DNA from: Beijerinckia sp. 28-YEA-48
Lineage (GTDB): Bacteria; Pseudomonadota; Alphaproteobacteria; Rhizobiales; Beijerinckiaceae
DNA length: 64,000 nt
Direction: 5' to 3'
Assembly: GCF_900104955.1 (NCBI RefSeq)
Contig: NZ_FNSI01000001.1
Span: 3,630,001-3,694,000, forward strand
Both the position numbers and the translations under genes were made by a program. Under the pieces are notes generated by a model, which was not told the DNA's origin, did not search any database, and saw nothing but the letters and a program-made list of their open reading frames with translations. Positions within the stretch are counted from its first letter, which is position 1; each line of letters begins with the position of its first letter. Positions 35,884 to 45,114 of the stretch are shown here, in pieces.

Positions 35884-37362
35884 CTAAGACCTGGCAAGAC
35901 GTTCAAAGTAATCTTCGAGACCTTTTTTCGCGCCGACCAAATTCTCGACGCGCGCTTTTTGCCATTGCCGATCCGTATCGATCCCTGACCGCGCCGCGCC
36001 GAGCATCCGCTCCACCTCAGAAGCCTGCGGGCCGCCGATGCCTTTGCTCGCTTGCACCATATGGTCGGCATCGAGCGCGCGGCGGAAGCTGACTTCCGAC
36101 AGCGGTAACGCCCGGATTTCGAAATTCAGCTCGTCCGCGACGTCCCGCCAGATGCGCTGCGCCTCAGCAAAAGCGATCTCGCTCGAACGTTGCGCGCTCG
36201 CGCGCAGATGATCGACCAAGCGGGCCGCAAAATGGTGGCCGATGCGGAACGGCACGTTGCCGTCGCGCTGCAGCACATCGGCCAATTCGGTCATCGTCGC
36301 ATATTCGTTGTCGACTTCCTGCCGGGCGCGGGCGGGATCAAACTGCAGCGTGCCGACAATCTCCGTCAGGCTGTCGAGCACCAGCGCCATCAGTTCAACC
36401 GTGGCATGGGGCTGGTTGCCCTGTTCTGGATCGATGAAGGGTTTGTAGTCACCCATGCCGGTCGCGACATTGTGGGCGGCAAGCGTGAAGGCTTGGGCCG
36501 AGGCGATCAGGCGGCTGGCGCGGCCGCGCAGAAAGGTCAGGCCGAAGGGATTGCGCTTTTGCGGCATGATGCTGCTGCCGCCGGTCTGCGCGCCAGGCAT
36601 CAGCAACAGCCAGGGGCGCGTCTGCGCATATTGCGTGGTGAGATCGGCGACGAAGGCGCCGATCGTCAGGCCGCAGGAGCTGGCGAGCCCCGCGAGTTCC
36701 GCGCCAAGATCGATGGGCGCGATCTGCCCGGCATCGAAGGAGTTTTCGACCAGGCCATCGAAGCCGAGCAGTTCCGCCAGCTGTAAACGATCGACATCGA
36801 AACTCGACGTGCCCATGGCGGCGGTGCCGAAGGGCGAGCGATTGATGCGCGGATAAGCTTCGCGCATGCGTTCGGCCAAGCGGCCAAACGCGCCAAGGAA
36901 GCCGAGCAGATAATGGCCGAGCGTCAATGGCTGCGCCTGCACGCCCCAGGTGTAAGCGGGGATGACGGCGTGCGGATACTGTGCCGCCAGATCGAGCAGC
37001 GCGGCGCGCGCCGCGTTCAAACGCGCGAAGACGTGCAGGAACTCGTGCCGTAGCGCCAGCCGCTGCAAAGTCGCGCCGAGATCCTGCCGGCTGCGCCCGG
37101 TATGGAGGCGCGAGACGTCAGGTCCGGCGATAGCGACCAGCCGTTTTTCGAACTCGAGATAATCACCCGGACGCGCGCCGCCGGGCTGCGCACCCTGCGC
37201 TGCGACCTCAGCGATCGCTTGGGCAATAGTGCGACCCAGCGCCGGTGCGATCACCGCGCGTTCGACCAGCATCACGGCCGAGGCCTTGTTCATCTCCACC
37301 AACCAATGGAAGGTGTCGGGCTCTGGCGGCTGATCGGCTGGCGGCATGCGGAGCAGGTTCAA
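35884..37362 (-). CDS. argininosuccinate lyase-like enzyme of the aspartase/fumarase superfamily
   Basis: This 492-residue protein has the ArgH-type signature loop GSSIMPQKRNP and the first active-site motif, but altered to HTGRSRQD from the usual HTARSRND. Genuine ArgH is about 460-470 residues. Its start overlaps the stop of a Bug-type binding protein gene (ATGA), with a divergent LysR regulator beyond. That context fits a catabolic lyase for an imported N-substituted aspartate better than arginine synthesis. EDDS lyase is a known ArgH-related enzyme of that kind. Substrate is inference. Confidence 0.82.
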   Translation of the reverse strand: MNLLRMPPADQPPEPDTFHWLVEMNKASAVMLVERAVIAPALGRTIAQAIAEVAAQGAQPGGARPGDYLEFEKRLVAIAGPDVSRLHTGRSRQDLGATLQRLALRHEFLHVFARLNAARAALLDLAAQYPHAVIPAYTWGVQAQPLTLGHYLLGFLGAFGRLAERMREAYPRINRSPFGTAAMGTSSFDVDRLQLAELLGFDGLVENSFDAGQIAPIDLGAELAGLASSCGLTIGAFVADLTTQYAQTRPWLLLMPGAQTGGSSIMPQKRNPFGLTFLRGRASRLIASAQAFTLAAHNVATGMGDYKPFIDPEQGNQPHATVELMALVLDSLTEIVGTLQFDPARARQEVDNEYATMTELADVLQRDGNVPFRIGHHFAARLVDHLRASAQRSSEIAFAEAQRIWRDVADELNFEIRALPLSEVSFRRALDADHMVQASKGIGGPQASEVERMLGAARSGIDTDRQWQKARVENLVGAKKGLEDYFERLARS

Positions 37363-38348
37363 CGCGGCGTCTCCGTTGTCGCAGCATGAGCGGCCGCTAC
37401 CACGGCAGTCAGCGTGTCCGTCTCTTGCTTGAGGAATTGACCGAACGCTTGCGGGCTCGAGGCGGCTGCCGGCGTTTCCATCGATGTTTTGCGCAATTCC
37501 AGCGTCGCCGGATCGACATTCATCGCCATCACCGCTGCGTTCAGCTTGTCGACGATCGCCTTCGGCGTGCCTTTTGGCGCGAACAGCGCCGTCCAGAACG
37601 ACGCATCGATGCCTTTCAGATATTTGCCCTCGTTCACCGTCGGCGTCTGCGGACGCAGCGGATCGCGCTCGGCCCGCAGCACGCCAAAGGCTTTCATCTG
37701 GCCGGTGTTCAATTGCTGATCGACGGAAGCCAGAACCGCCACCGCCAGATCGACATGGCCGGCGCCAATGTCCTGAAGCAGCGGCGCAGCACCGCGATAA
37801 GCAACGTAACGTACTTTCAATCCGGCCTTCTGCATGGCCAGAACAGCCGCCAGATATTGGAAGGTGCCGGCGCCGGGATGGGCAAGCGACAGACCATCGG
37901 GATTGGCGCGGCCATATTCGATCAGTTCATCGAGCGAATTGGCCGGCAATCCGGTGCGGCCAAAAAGAATGGCCGTCGATCGGGCGATGAGCGCCACCGG
38001 CTCGAAATCGGCGACGCGATATTTCGTCGCCGGATTGACCAGAGGCGTGACGATCATTTCATTGGTCGTCCCAAACAGCAGCGTGTAGCCGTCGGGCGTG
38101 GCGGTGGCGACTTTCATGGCGCCGATCGCGCCGCTGGCGCCGCCAATGTTTTCGACGACAATGGACTGTCCGAGATATTTCTCAAGAAACGGCGTGCCAA
38201 CCCGCGCCGTGATATCGGCGCCGCCGCCAGCCGGATAGGCCACGACCAACGTGATCGGGCGCGCGGGATAGACGTCCTGTGCCAAAGCCGATCCGCTCCA
38301 GCCACAGATGGCCATCGCCAAAAACGCTGATTTCGCCCCAAACGACAT
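37359..38348 (-). CDS. tripartite tricarboxylate (Bug-type) substrate-binding protein
   Basis: From the ATG at 38348 (MSFGAKSAF) the protein is 329 residues with a signal peptide ending GSALAQD. The family segments are PITLVVAYPAGGGADITAR and NIGGASGAIGAM. It is coupled to the argininosuccinate-lyase-like gene and divergent from a LysR gene. The set suggests uptake and cleavage of one carboxylate compound. Confidence 0.88.
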   Translation of the reverse strand: MSFGAKSAFLAMAICGWSGSALAQDVYPARPITLVVAYPAGGGADITARVGTPFLEKYLGQSIVVENIGGASGAIGAMKVATATPDGYTLLFGTTNEMIVTPLVNPATKYRVADFEPVALIARSTAILFGRTGLPANSLDELIEYGRANPDGLSLAHPGAGTFQYLAAVLAMQKAGLKVRYVAYRGAAPLLQDIGAGHVDLAVAVLASVDQQLNTGQMKAFGVLRAERDPLRPQTPTVNEGKYLKGIDASFWTALFAPKGTPKAIVDKLNAAVMAMNVDPATLELRKTSMETPAAASSPQAFGQFLKQETDTLTAVVAAAHAATTETPR

Positions 38349-38448
38349 GTGGCCCTCCCGCCCCTTTTCGATGGCGGCCACAGATAGGGCTTGTCTATCC
38401 ATACAGAAAATACGTAATTTTCATGGATACATATCATTGGCGATATAC

Positions 38449-39372
38449 ATGAGCACAACCAGTCATCTTCGCGCCTTCCGGGCGGTCATGGAAACCGGCG
38501 CCATCACCAGCGCCGCCGCGGCCTTGCGCCGGGCGCAGCCACAGATCAGCCGCTCGATCGCTGAACTGGAAGCCGAGATCGGCTTTCCGCTGTTCATTCG
38601 CGCGGGCCGCCGCGTCGCGCCGACGGAGCGGGCGATCAAGCTCTATGACGAAGTGTGCCGGGCGCTCGATGGGCTCGACCGTGTCGATCATGTGGTTGAC
38701 GATCTGAGGCGGCAGGCCTCGGACGAATTGCGCATTCTGGCGCCCTCGCACGCCGCCTATTCCATCGTGCCCATCGCAATGGCGCACATGCGCCGGGAGC
38801 AGCCCGATCTGCGCTTTGCGCTGGAGATCGTTTCGCGCAACGCGCTGGGCGCCATCGTCACCTATCGCAATTTCGACATCGGCATCGCCGTTCTGCCCTT
38901 CGATGTGCTGGGCGTGCGCGTTGAGGAAATCGGCCAGGTGCCGATGACGATCTTCATGCCGCGCAGCGATCCTCTGGCGCGCAAGAAATCCCTCACAGCG
39001 GCCGACATTTGCGAGCGTCCGTTCATTGCGCTGGCGCGCAACACGCCGCTGCGGACCACGCTTGACGCTTATTTCGCGCGGCAGGGGCTGCGCCTGAACA
39101 CCATTGTCGAGACGCAAACCGTGCGCGCCGCCTGCGAGCTCGTTAATCGCAGCATCGGCATTACGATCGCCGACGTGATGACGGCCACCGCGTCACACTC
39201 AGCGCAAACGCTGATCCGCCCCTGGCCCGAGATGCCGCCCTCGCCGCTGGGCCTGATCTATCCGGTGGGCGCGCCACAAACCCCAGCGGCGCAGCGCTTC
39301 GCCGACCTTCTGGCACAAATGGTGCGCGCCGGGCCAGAGGCGTTTGGACCGCAGTGGAAGCCTAAAGACTGA
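38449..39372 (+). CDS. LysR-family regulator of the Bug/lyase operon
   Basis: From the ATG at 38449 the protein is 307 residues, starting MSTTSHLRAFRAVMETGA with a complete winged helix (AAAALRRAQPQISRSIAELE) and a LysR effector domain. The spacer of 100 bases to the divergent Bug gene should hold the shared control region. The ribosome site is weak. Regulation of the Bug/lyase operon is inferred from layout. Confidence 0.88.
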   Translation: MSTTSHLRAFRAVMETGAITSAAAALRRAQPQISRSIAELEAEIGFPLFIRAGRRVAPTERAIKLYDEVCRALDGLDRVDHVVDDLRRQASDELRILAPSHAAYSIVPIAMAHMRREQPDLRFALEIVSRNALGAIVTYRNFDIGIAVLPFDVLGVRVEEIGQVPMTIFMPRSDPLARKKSLTAADICERPFIALARNTPLRTTLDAYFARQGLRLNTIVETQTVRAACELVNRSIGITIADVMTATASHSAQTLIRPWPEMPPSPLGLIYPVGAPQTPAAQRFADLLAQMVRAGPEAFGPQWKPKD

Positions 39373-39497
39373 GGACCGTCTCGGCCTTCAGGCCTCTCAG
39401 CAGTCTACGACATGGGAACCCGGCGGCGGCTCGTCCGAGAGACACCGAGGCTTCAGGCAATTCTTGATATTCCGCCACGCGTCCCTGGGATCAGCGC

Positions 39498-40949
39498 TCA
39501 GCGCCCATCAGGCGTGCGGGTGCCGAACCACTTGCCCTTCACCTGATCGTAGTGAATGCCCGGATCGTAGGGCGTGACGCGCAGGCCAAGCGACTGGGCC
39601 GAGAGCTGGCCGGTGGACGACAACAGGACGTAGGAATTGACCACACGGTCGCGTTGCGCCGAGATCAGATTGACGCGCGACTGCAGCAGCGCCTGCTGCT
39701 GGTTCAACACCTCGATCGTCGTGCGCTGGCCGACCTTGGCTTCCTCGCGCACACCGTTCAGGGCGATCTCAGCGGCGCGAACGGCCGCCTGGGTCGATTG
39801 GATGACGCGGGCCGAGGCTTCCCACTGGCCCCAGGCGGAGACGACCTGGGCACGCACCTGATCACGCTGCAGATCGGCCTGCAGACGAGCCTGGCTGAGC
39901 AACTCTTTCGACTGACGGATCGAGGCATAGGTCACGCCGCCATCATAGAACGGCACGGTCAACGTGCCGGTGAGGGACGCCGTCGTTGAATGCATGCCGG
40001 GAATGCCCAGCTGCTCATAAGCGCGACTGACGGAAGCGGCGGCATCAACCGAAGGCATCAATGCGCCTTCGTTGATCTTCACCGACAGCGCCACGGCATC
40101 GACATTGTGCAAAGCCGCCTGGATCAACGGATGTTCCGACTGCGCGCGGTTCAAGGCATCGTTGACCGAACGCGGGACGATGCGATTGAGCGGGCGCGCC
40201 GGATCGAGGTTCTTGGCCTCGACCCCGATATATTGCCGGTAAGCCGCCAGCGAGGCTTGCAAGGTCGCCTGCGCGACAATGGCACTGGCGCGTCCCCCCT
40301 CCAGCGCGGCTTGCGCCTGCGCGACGTCGGTGCGCGTCAACTCGCCAATCTTGAAACGGCCTTCCGTCAACCGGAGCTGCTCGGCGAGCACCTCGACATT
40401 GTTGTTGTTCAGATCGAGCGTCGCGGTGTCGCGCAGCACGTTCATATAGGCGGCGGCGGCATTGGCGAGCAGCGCCTGCTCGTTCAAGCGCAATTGTTCG
40501 CGCGCGTTCAAAACCAGGGAATCGGCCTGCCGCACGCTATTGATGGTGCGATTGCCATTCCAAATATTCTGCGTCACGCCCAAGCTCAACGTGCCTGGCG
40601 TCGTATGCGTCTGGATGGTGGGGCCGACGCCGTATGTGCCGGTCCCATTGGTGCCGAGATACTGAATACCACCCTGCACCTGCCCGGTGATGACCGGACG
40701 ATAGCCGGACGTGGCCTTCGGCACGTTCTCGTCCGTGGCGCGCGTTGCTGCACGCTGCTGATTGATATCAGGACTGTTGACATAGGCGCGCGCCAAAGCG
40801 CTGGAAATCGTTTCCGCATTCGCTGGAGCGATACAGGCCAGGGCAGAAATCACTGATCCTAAGAGTAAGCCAATAGGCGCAACTCTCAGTTCGTTTGCGT
40901 GGACGGGGGGACGATCCGACCGACCAATGCGCCAGCTTCTGACGTGCAT
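39498..40949 (-). CDS. tolC: TolC-family outer membrane efflux protein
   Basis: From the ATG at 40949 the protein is 483 residues with a delayed signal sequence ending APANAETIS. The two-repeat OEP architecture is visible: SALARAYVNSPDINQQRA at the start, long coiled helices, and the second repeat (QVVSAWGQWEASARVIQST). It forms the outer membrane duct for type I secretion and RND efflux. It stands alone here, as the general TolC of alphaproteobacteria often does. Confidence 0.9.
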   Translation of the reverse strand: MHVRSWRIGRSDRPPVHANELRVAPIGLLLGSVISALACIAPANAETISSALARAYVNSPDINQQRAATRATDENVPKATSGYRPVITGQVQGGIQYLGTNGTGTYGVGPTIQTHTTPGTLSLGVTQNIWNGNRTINSVRQADSLVLNAREQLRLNEQALLANAAAAYMNVLRDTATLDLNNNNVEVLAEQLRLTEGRFKIGELTRTDVAQAQAALEGGRASAIVAQATLQASLAAYRQYIGVEAKNLDPARPLNRIVPRSVNDALNRAQSEHPLIQAALHNVDAVALSVKINEGALMPSVDAAASVSRAYEQLGIPGMHSTTASLTGTLTVPFYDGGVTYASIRQSKELLSQARLQADLQRDQVRAQVVSAWGQWEASARVIQSTQAAVRAAEIALNGVREEAKVGQRTTIEVLNQQQALLQSRVNLISAQRDRVVNSYVLLSSTGQLSAQSLGLRVTPYDPGIHYDQVKGKWFGTRTPDGR

Positions 40950-41171
40950 ATGATTGTGTCCAGAGCGATTCAATTCAATGTGCTCCCAGCCTAGCAGGTG
41001 TATCCATCGATGAGTAGCGCGCCGGCCGAAGCCGGCGCAGATGACGCCCCCGCCCAGGAAGCTTAGCAGCAACAACATATAGTCAGACAACCGAATAACA
41101 GCCACTTGAATGTGACATTTTTGGAGTTGCAATCCATCGCCGGACGTAAACTCGTCACGGCGCGGCATACG

Positions 41172-41243
41172 CCATCGCTATTTCAGCCCGGCATCAATCG
41201 CATGGCTGGTGCCCGGTTCGAACAGCGGCGCAGCAGCCGGACC
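41172..41243 (-). pseudogene. fossil C-terminus of a TonB-dependent receptor
   Basis: Directly after the DJ-1/PfpI stop codon the minus strand reads PAAAPLFEPGTSHAIDAGLK, then TAG, then RW. The intact receptor at 42265-44478 ends AAASPLFEPGTGRAI-YAGLKYRW in the same pattern. The TAG replaces the TAT of Tyr. Only about 24 codons remain, so a second receptor copy once ended here or a piece of the receptor was duplicated. Confidence 0.65.
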
Positions 41244-42056
41244 TCAAATGCCCAATCTTTTGGCAGCCGCCTCCGCAGCCTCACGGGCGCGGCCGTCCAT
41301 CGCGCTCCTGGCTTTGCGCAGACCAGCGACAAGCTCCGGTCCCGCCTCACGCGGCGTGCCGCTGTTGAAGGGCGGCGCCGGCGCATATTCGATCAGGAGT
41401 TGAACGCGTCGCGCCGCCTCCTCGCCTTTCATCAGCCCAGCCAAGGTGAGCCCGAAATCAATCCCGGCCGTGACGCCACCGCCGGTGAGGCGATTGCGAT
41501 CCTGAATGACGCGACCTTCGACAAAGTCAGCGCCCATGAGCGGCAATAGATCGGTGACCGCCCAATGGGAGGTGGCTTTGTAACCGCGCAACAGACCTGC
41601 CGCCGCCAGCACGAGTGTTCCCGTGCAAACGCCGGTCACCCAACGCGCCCGGGCGCCGCGATCAGCCAGAAAAGCGCACACATCCTCATCGTTCATGCAA
41701 TCGACCGTGCCCAAAATCCCTCCGGGCACGAAGAGGATGTCGAGGTCCTTCGGGCATTCAGCAAACGACTGCGTCGGCGCAATGGGAATGCCGACGTCGG
41801 TGGCGACAGGCGTCTTGTCCTTCCAGACCAGTTGCACATTGAAGCGCAGAATATTGAAAACAGTCATCGGCCCGATGAGATCGAGCGCCACCATCTTGGG
41901 ATAAACGAGCATGGCAACCTTGGGGGCATCCGGCGGGACCTCCGGCATAGACCTCGCCGGCGCGGACTGGCTCTGCGCCAGCGCCTCCGATCCAGTTGCT
42001 GCCGCCGCCAGCATGGCTCCCAAGGTTAAAACGGCACGACGTTCCATCGGTTGCAT
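41244..42056 (-). CDS. DJ-1/PfpI-family exported protein
   Basis: From the ATG at 42056, after AGGAGA, the protein is 270 residues. A twin-arginine-like leader (MERRAVLTLGAM) and Ala-rich stretch precede the DJ-1 domain. The nucleophile elbow is GVCTGTLVLAAAGLL, with LDILFVPGG and KATSHWAVTD as in isonitrile hydratase-like members. Exported DJ-1 proteins are less common. Activity is unproven. It lies between a receptor operon and the fossil receptor end. Confidence 0.82.
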   Translation of the reverse strand: MQPMERRAVLTLGAMLAAAATGSEALAQSQSAPARSMPEVPPDAPKVAMLVYPKMVALDLIGPMTVFNILRFNVQLVWKDKTPVATDVGIPIAPTQSFAECPKDLDILFVPGGILGTVDCMNDEDVCAFLADRGARARWVTGVCTGTLVLAAAGLLRGYKATSHWAVTDLLPLMGADFVEGRVIQDRNRLTGGGVTAGIDFGLTLAGLMKGEEAARRVQLLIEYAPAPPFNSGTPREAGPELVAGLRKARSAMDGRAREAAEAAAKRLGI

Positions 42057-42132
42057 GTGCAGATCTCCTGTCAATGTGTTGATGCATTTTTGGATCATGC
42101 GGCGCGGAAATGTTCGCGCGGCAAACGCCCGT

Positions 42133-42258
42133 TCATTTTTCGATCAAGGCGCGGCCCGCGGCCTGCATGTGCTGCAGGCCGCGCAAACCGCAGACACAGA
42201 CGCCGAGCACGATCGAGCCGATCATCACGATGACGATAGCCCGGCGTCTCGCGTCCAC
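42133..42258 (-). CDS. 41-residue membrane peptide after the TonB-dependent receptor
   Basis: A GTG six bases past the receptor stop opens a 42-codon frame. The product has a basic start (VDARRRA), one clear membrane helix (IVIVMIGSIVLGVCVCGL), then LRGLQHMQAAGRALIEK. The tight spacing and the charge pattern support a real small gene. It could be an accessory to the receptor. No family is recognised. Confidence 0.5.
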   Translation of the reverse strand: MDARRRAIVIVMIGSIVLGVCVCGLRGLQHMQAAGRALIEK

Positions 42259-42264
42259 GTCAGC

Positions 42265-44478
42265 TCACCATCGATATTTCAGCCCCGCGTATATCGCGCG
42301 GCCGGTGCCCGGCTCGAACAGCGGCGAAGCGGCCGTTGCCTTGTCGAGGATGCTGGCGCTGGCGATATATTTGGTATTGGCGAGATTGCGCCCCTCGATA
42401 TAGGCCGACCAATTGCCGCCATTGTCGTAGCCGGCTTTCAGGCCGATCAGCGCATAGGCCTGTGTCTTCAGCGTATTGGCGCTGTCGACGAAATAGGCCT
42501 GCGGCACCCATTCGAGATTGGGGCCGACGTAGAGCCCGCTCGGATGCTTATAAAGCAATTCGGCGCGCAGATAGTGACGCGGCGCGCCCGGCAATTGATT
42601 GTTGCCGTAGAGCGGATCGTTGCGGAAGCGGAAGTCGCTGAACGTATAGGCGAGGTTCAGCCAGAGCCGGTCAGGCTTGTCCGACTGCGTCAGGATGTTC
42701 TTCAGCAAGGTCGCGCCCAGCGCTGCTTCGACGCCCTGGTGATACGTCGCATTGGCATTGGTGACGTTGCAATTGCCGAAGGCGCTGTACAGGCAAAGCA
42801 GTTCGTTGCGGATGTCGGCGCGATAGACAGCAAGATCCCAGGTGAGATCGGGCGTGCGGCCGCGCGTGCCGATCTCATAGGTGGTGGCGCGCTGCGGCCG
42901 GATGCTCGTCCAGGGAATGACGGGCGCGGGAAAGCTAGAGCTTTCGCCGAAGCTCGGTACTTCGGCGCTGCGTGAGACATTGGCGAAGACCTGCCAGGCC
43001 GATGTCACGTTCCAGAGAAGTCCTGCTTTTGGGCTCCACAAATTGAAATCGGTCGAGCCTGATTGGCTGGCAAACCTGTTCTCGCGACTGCGCGTCGCGC
43101 GCACGAATTGCGTACCGGCGACAAGGGCGACGTTCGGCAGGATATAGAAACTATTCTCCGCATAGAGCGTGGTGTTCTGCGCCCGGTCCAGCGACGACGA
43201 CAGCAGCGCGCCCTTGTTGCCAGCCAAATTGGCGAACTGCTGGTTGTCGATCGTGCCGTTGTGCAGATTGACGCCGGCGATGAAGCGGTTGCGGAAACCA
43301 CCGATCTCACGATCGTCGGTGGCGCGCACGAAGCCGCCGTAATCATTGTAGCGATAGTCGAGATATTGGAAGATCGGGTGCATCAGGTGGCGGTTCACAT
43401 AGAACACGCCGAAATCGACCACCGTCTTGTCAAAACGTAGCGTCGTTTTATTGGCGAGGCGCAGGGTGTCGATGTTGCGCTGCTGATCGCCGGTGATATT
43501 GCCCAGCGCCGCCACCGTGGGGAACGTCAGCGCGGCGTTGCGCGTCACCGAGCCTGGGATCTGCTGGCGCACGCTGTTGGCGTTGAAATAGAAGCGGGTT
43601 TCGACATCGTCGGAGACGCGGTAGCCGATGTTGCCGCTGCCGCGAAACGACGAGCCCTCGCTATGGTTGCGGAAGCCATCGGCGCCTTGCGCCGAGCCGG
43701 TGAAATAGCCGTCCCAATTGCCCTGCGTGCCACCGAGATTGAATTGGAGGCGGCGGAAGCCAAAGCTGCCACCGTCGACGCTGATGCCATTGGGCTGCGC
43801 ATCGCGGCCGGTGGCGGTAACGAAATTGATGGCGCCGCCGAGCGAATTGGCGCCAAAGCGCAGAGCATTGGCGCCCTTGAACACTTCCACATGACGATAG
43901 GCTGTGGGATCGATTTCCTGGAAATCGCCATAGCCATCGGCGGTGTTGATGGGAATGCCGTCCATATAGAGCTGTACGCCGCGCAGATGGAAATTGCGCG
44001 ACAGGCTGGAGCCACGGATCGACAGCCGGGTGTCGTCGCCCCATTTCGGCTGAGCGAAGACGCCCGGCACGTAATCGAGAATGTCCTTGATCGTGTTGGA
44101 CGGTGTCGAGGTGCGATAGCTTTCCGCCGGAATGACAACGACGCTGCCAGGCACTTGCGCCGCTTCGCGCTGCGCCTCAGCGGTACCGGGCGCGGTGAGA
44201 GAAGGCGTCTGCGCCACCGACCCAGCAACGGAGCGGCCCGCGGGAACAGCGGCGGCTGCGACAGGGGCTGAGCGCTGACGCTGTCCAGTTGCAGCACGCG
44301 GTGCGTGCGCAGCTGTGGTTGGACGAGCGGCACGCTGGGCTGGCCGGGCGCGTTGCGGCGCATCGACGGTGACGGACGGCAGAGATTCAGAGCCCGACTG
44401 GGCGAGCGCCGCAAAAGGCATGAAAAGAGCTGCGGACGCGAGCCAAAGGCTGCGTGGCCGCTGTGACACGGACGACAT
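42265..44478 (-). CDS. TonB-dependent outer membrane receptor
   Basis: This 737-residue protein has a signal peptide, a Pro/Ala-rich linker (residues about 40-95), a plug domain (SNTIKDILDYVPGVFAQ, LSIRGSSLSRNFHLRGVQ) and a 22-strand beta barrel ending in YRW. The C-terminal aromatic residue is as expected for BAM recognition. The plug resembles ferric-siderophore receptors of the FecA/FhuA group. It follows a DUF2946-type gene by 49 bases. The ligand, iron chelate or other metal complex, cannot be fixed. Confidence 0.92.
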   Translation of the reverse strand: MSSVSQRPRSLWLASAALFMPFAALAQSGSESLPSVTVDAPQRARPAQRAARPTTAAHAPRAATGQRQRSAPVAAAAVPAGRSVAGSVAQTPSLTAPGTAEAQREAAQVPGSVVVIPAESYRTSTPSNTIKDILDYVPGVFAQPKWGDDTRLSIRGSSLSRNFHLRGVQLYMDGIPINTADGYGDFQEIDPTAYRHVEVFKGANALRFGANSLGGAINFVTATGRDAQPNGISVDGGSFGFRRLQFNLGGTQGNWDGYFTGSAQGADGFRNHSEGSSFRGSGNIGYRVSDDVETRFYFNANSVRQQIPGSVTRNAALTFPTVAALGNITGDQQRNIDTLRLANKTTLRFDKTVVDFGVFYVNRHLMHPIFQYLDYRYNDYGGFVRATDDREIGGFRNRFIAGVNLHNGTIDNQQFANLAGNKGALLSSSLDRAQNTTLYAENSFYILPNVALVAGTQFVRATRSRENRFASQSGSTDFNLWSPKAGLLWNVTSAWQVFANVSRSAEVPSFGESSSFPAPVIPWTSIRPQRATTYEIGTRGRTPDLTWDLAVYRADIRNELLCLYSAFGNCNVTNANATYHQGVEAALGATLLKNILTQSDKPDRLWLNLAYTFSDFRFRNDPLYGNNQLPGAPRHYLRAELLYKHPSGLYVGPNLEWVPQAYFVDSANTLKTQAYALIGLKAGYDNGGNWSAYIEGRNLANTKYIASASILDKATAASPLFEPGTGRAIYAGLKYRW

Positions 44479-44526
44479 GGAAAACTCCAGAGCTGAAAGA
44501 AGGACAGGCGCGATGAGCGCGCGGAT

Positions 44527-44898
44527 TCAGCTCAGAGTTGGCGGGCCGCGCGGCTGCGCGGCGAGGAGAAGCTTTGTCCCTGGCGCGACGCGCGCGACAG
44601 GGACGCCCATCGCATGGCGGATGCCGACGCGCGCACCGAGCGCCACGACCACCGGCGGCAGGCCGATGGCGGTGCCACGGGCGATACAGATCGGACAATG
44701 AACAGCGCCGGATTTGCCATCCGGCGCATGGCCCTGCCCGTCAGGCGAGGTGAGACAGAGAACATAGGCGTCGGCAAAGCCATCCTGAGCGCGCGGCGCC
44801 GAGATGATGCCGAAGAGGAACAGATTGAGGACAAGCGCATAGGCACCGGCGGCGCTTGCCAGCGCTCCCAACCATTTGCCTATGGACTTCTGCTTCAC
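44527..44898 (-). CDS. DUF2946-type membrane protein
   Basis: This 123-residue protein has one N-terminal membrane helix (SAAGAYALVLNLFLFGII), cysteines in VLCLTSPDG and a HCPIC motif mid-protein, then a second hydrophobic stretch. This is the pattern of DUF2946 proteins, small membrane proteins that often precede TonB-dependent receptors and copper-related genes. It is first in the receptor operon. The cysteines could bind metal, which is inference. Confidence 0.75.
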   Translation of the reverse strand: MKQKSIGKWLGALASAAGAYALVLNLFLFGIISAPRAQDGFADAYVLCLTSPDGQGHAPDGKSGAVHCPICIARGTAIGLPPVVVALGARVGIRHAMGVPVARVAPGTKLLLAAQPRGPPTLS

Positions 44899-45114
44899 GT
44901 CATTGCCCCTTGCCGCTAATCTAGCACGGTCAATTAAGGATGTCGGCGCAGGCGAATTGCCGCATCTTGCCGTGCAGAGAACCTGAAAAGAGGCGATGCA
45001 GGAGGCCTGACGACGCCGCTCATGTGTCGTTCATCCGCTTCCTGCCATTTACCTGCCATGTGCCTGCCACTTCTCCACGTCATATGAGCCGGCGTTTTGA
45101 TGAAAGGAATTTCC

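Noticed and set aside
35884..37362. Plain argH call
   Set aside because: The altered HTGRSRQD loop, greater length and coupling to a Bug gene make a biosynthetic ArgH doubtful.
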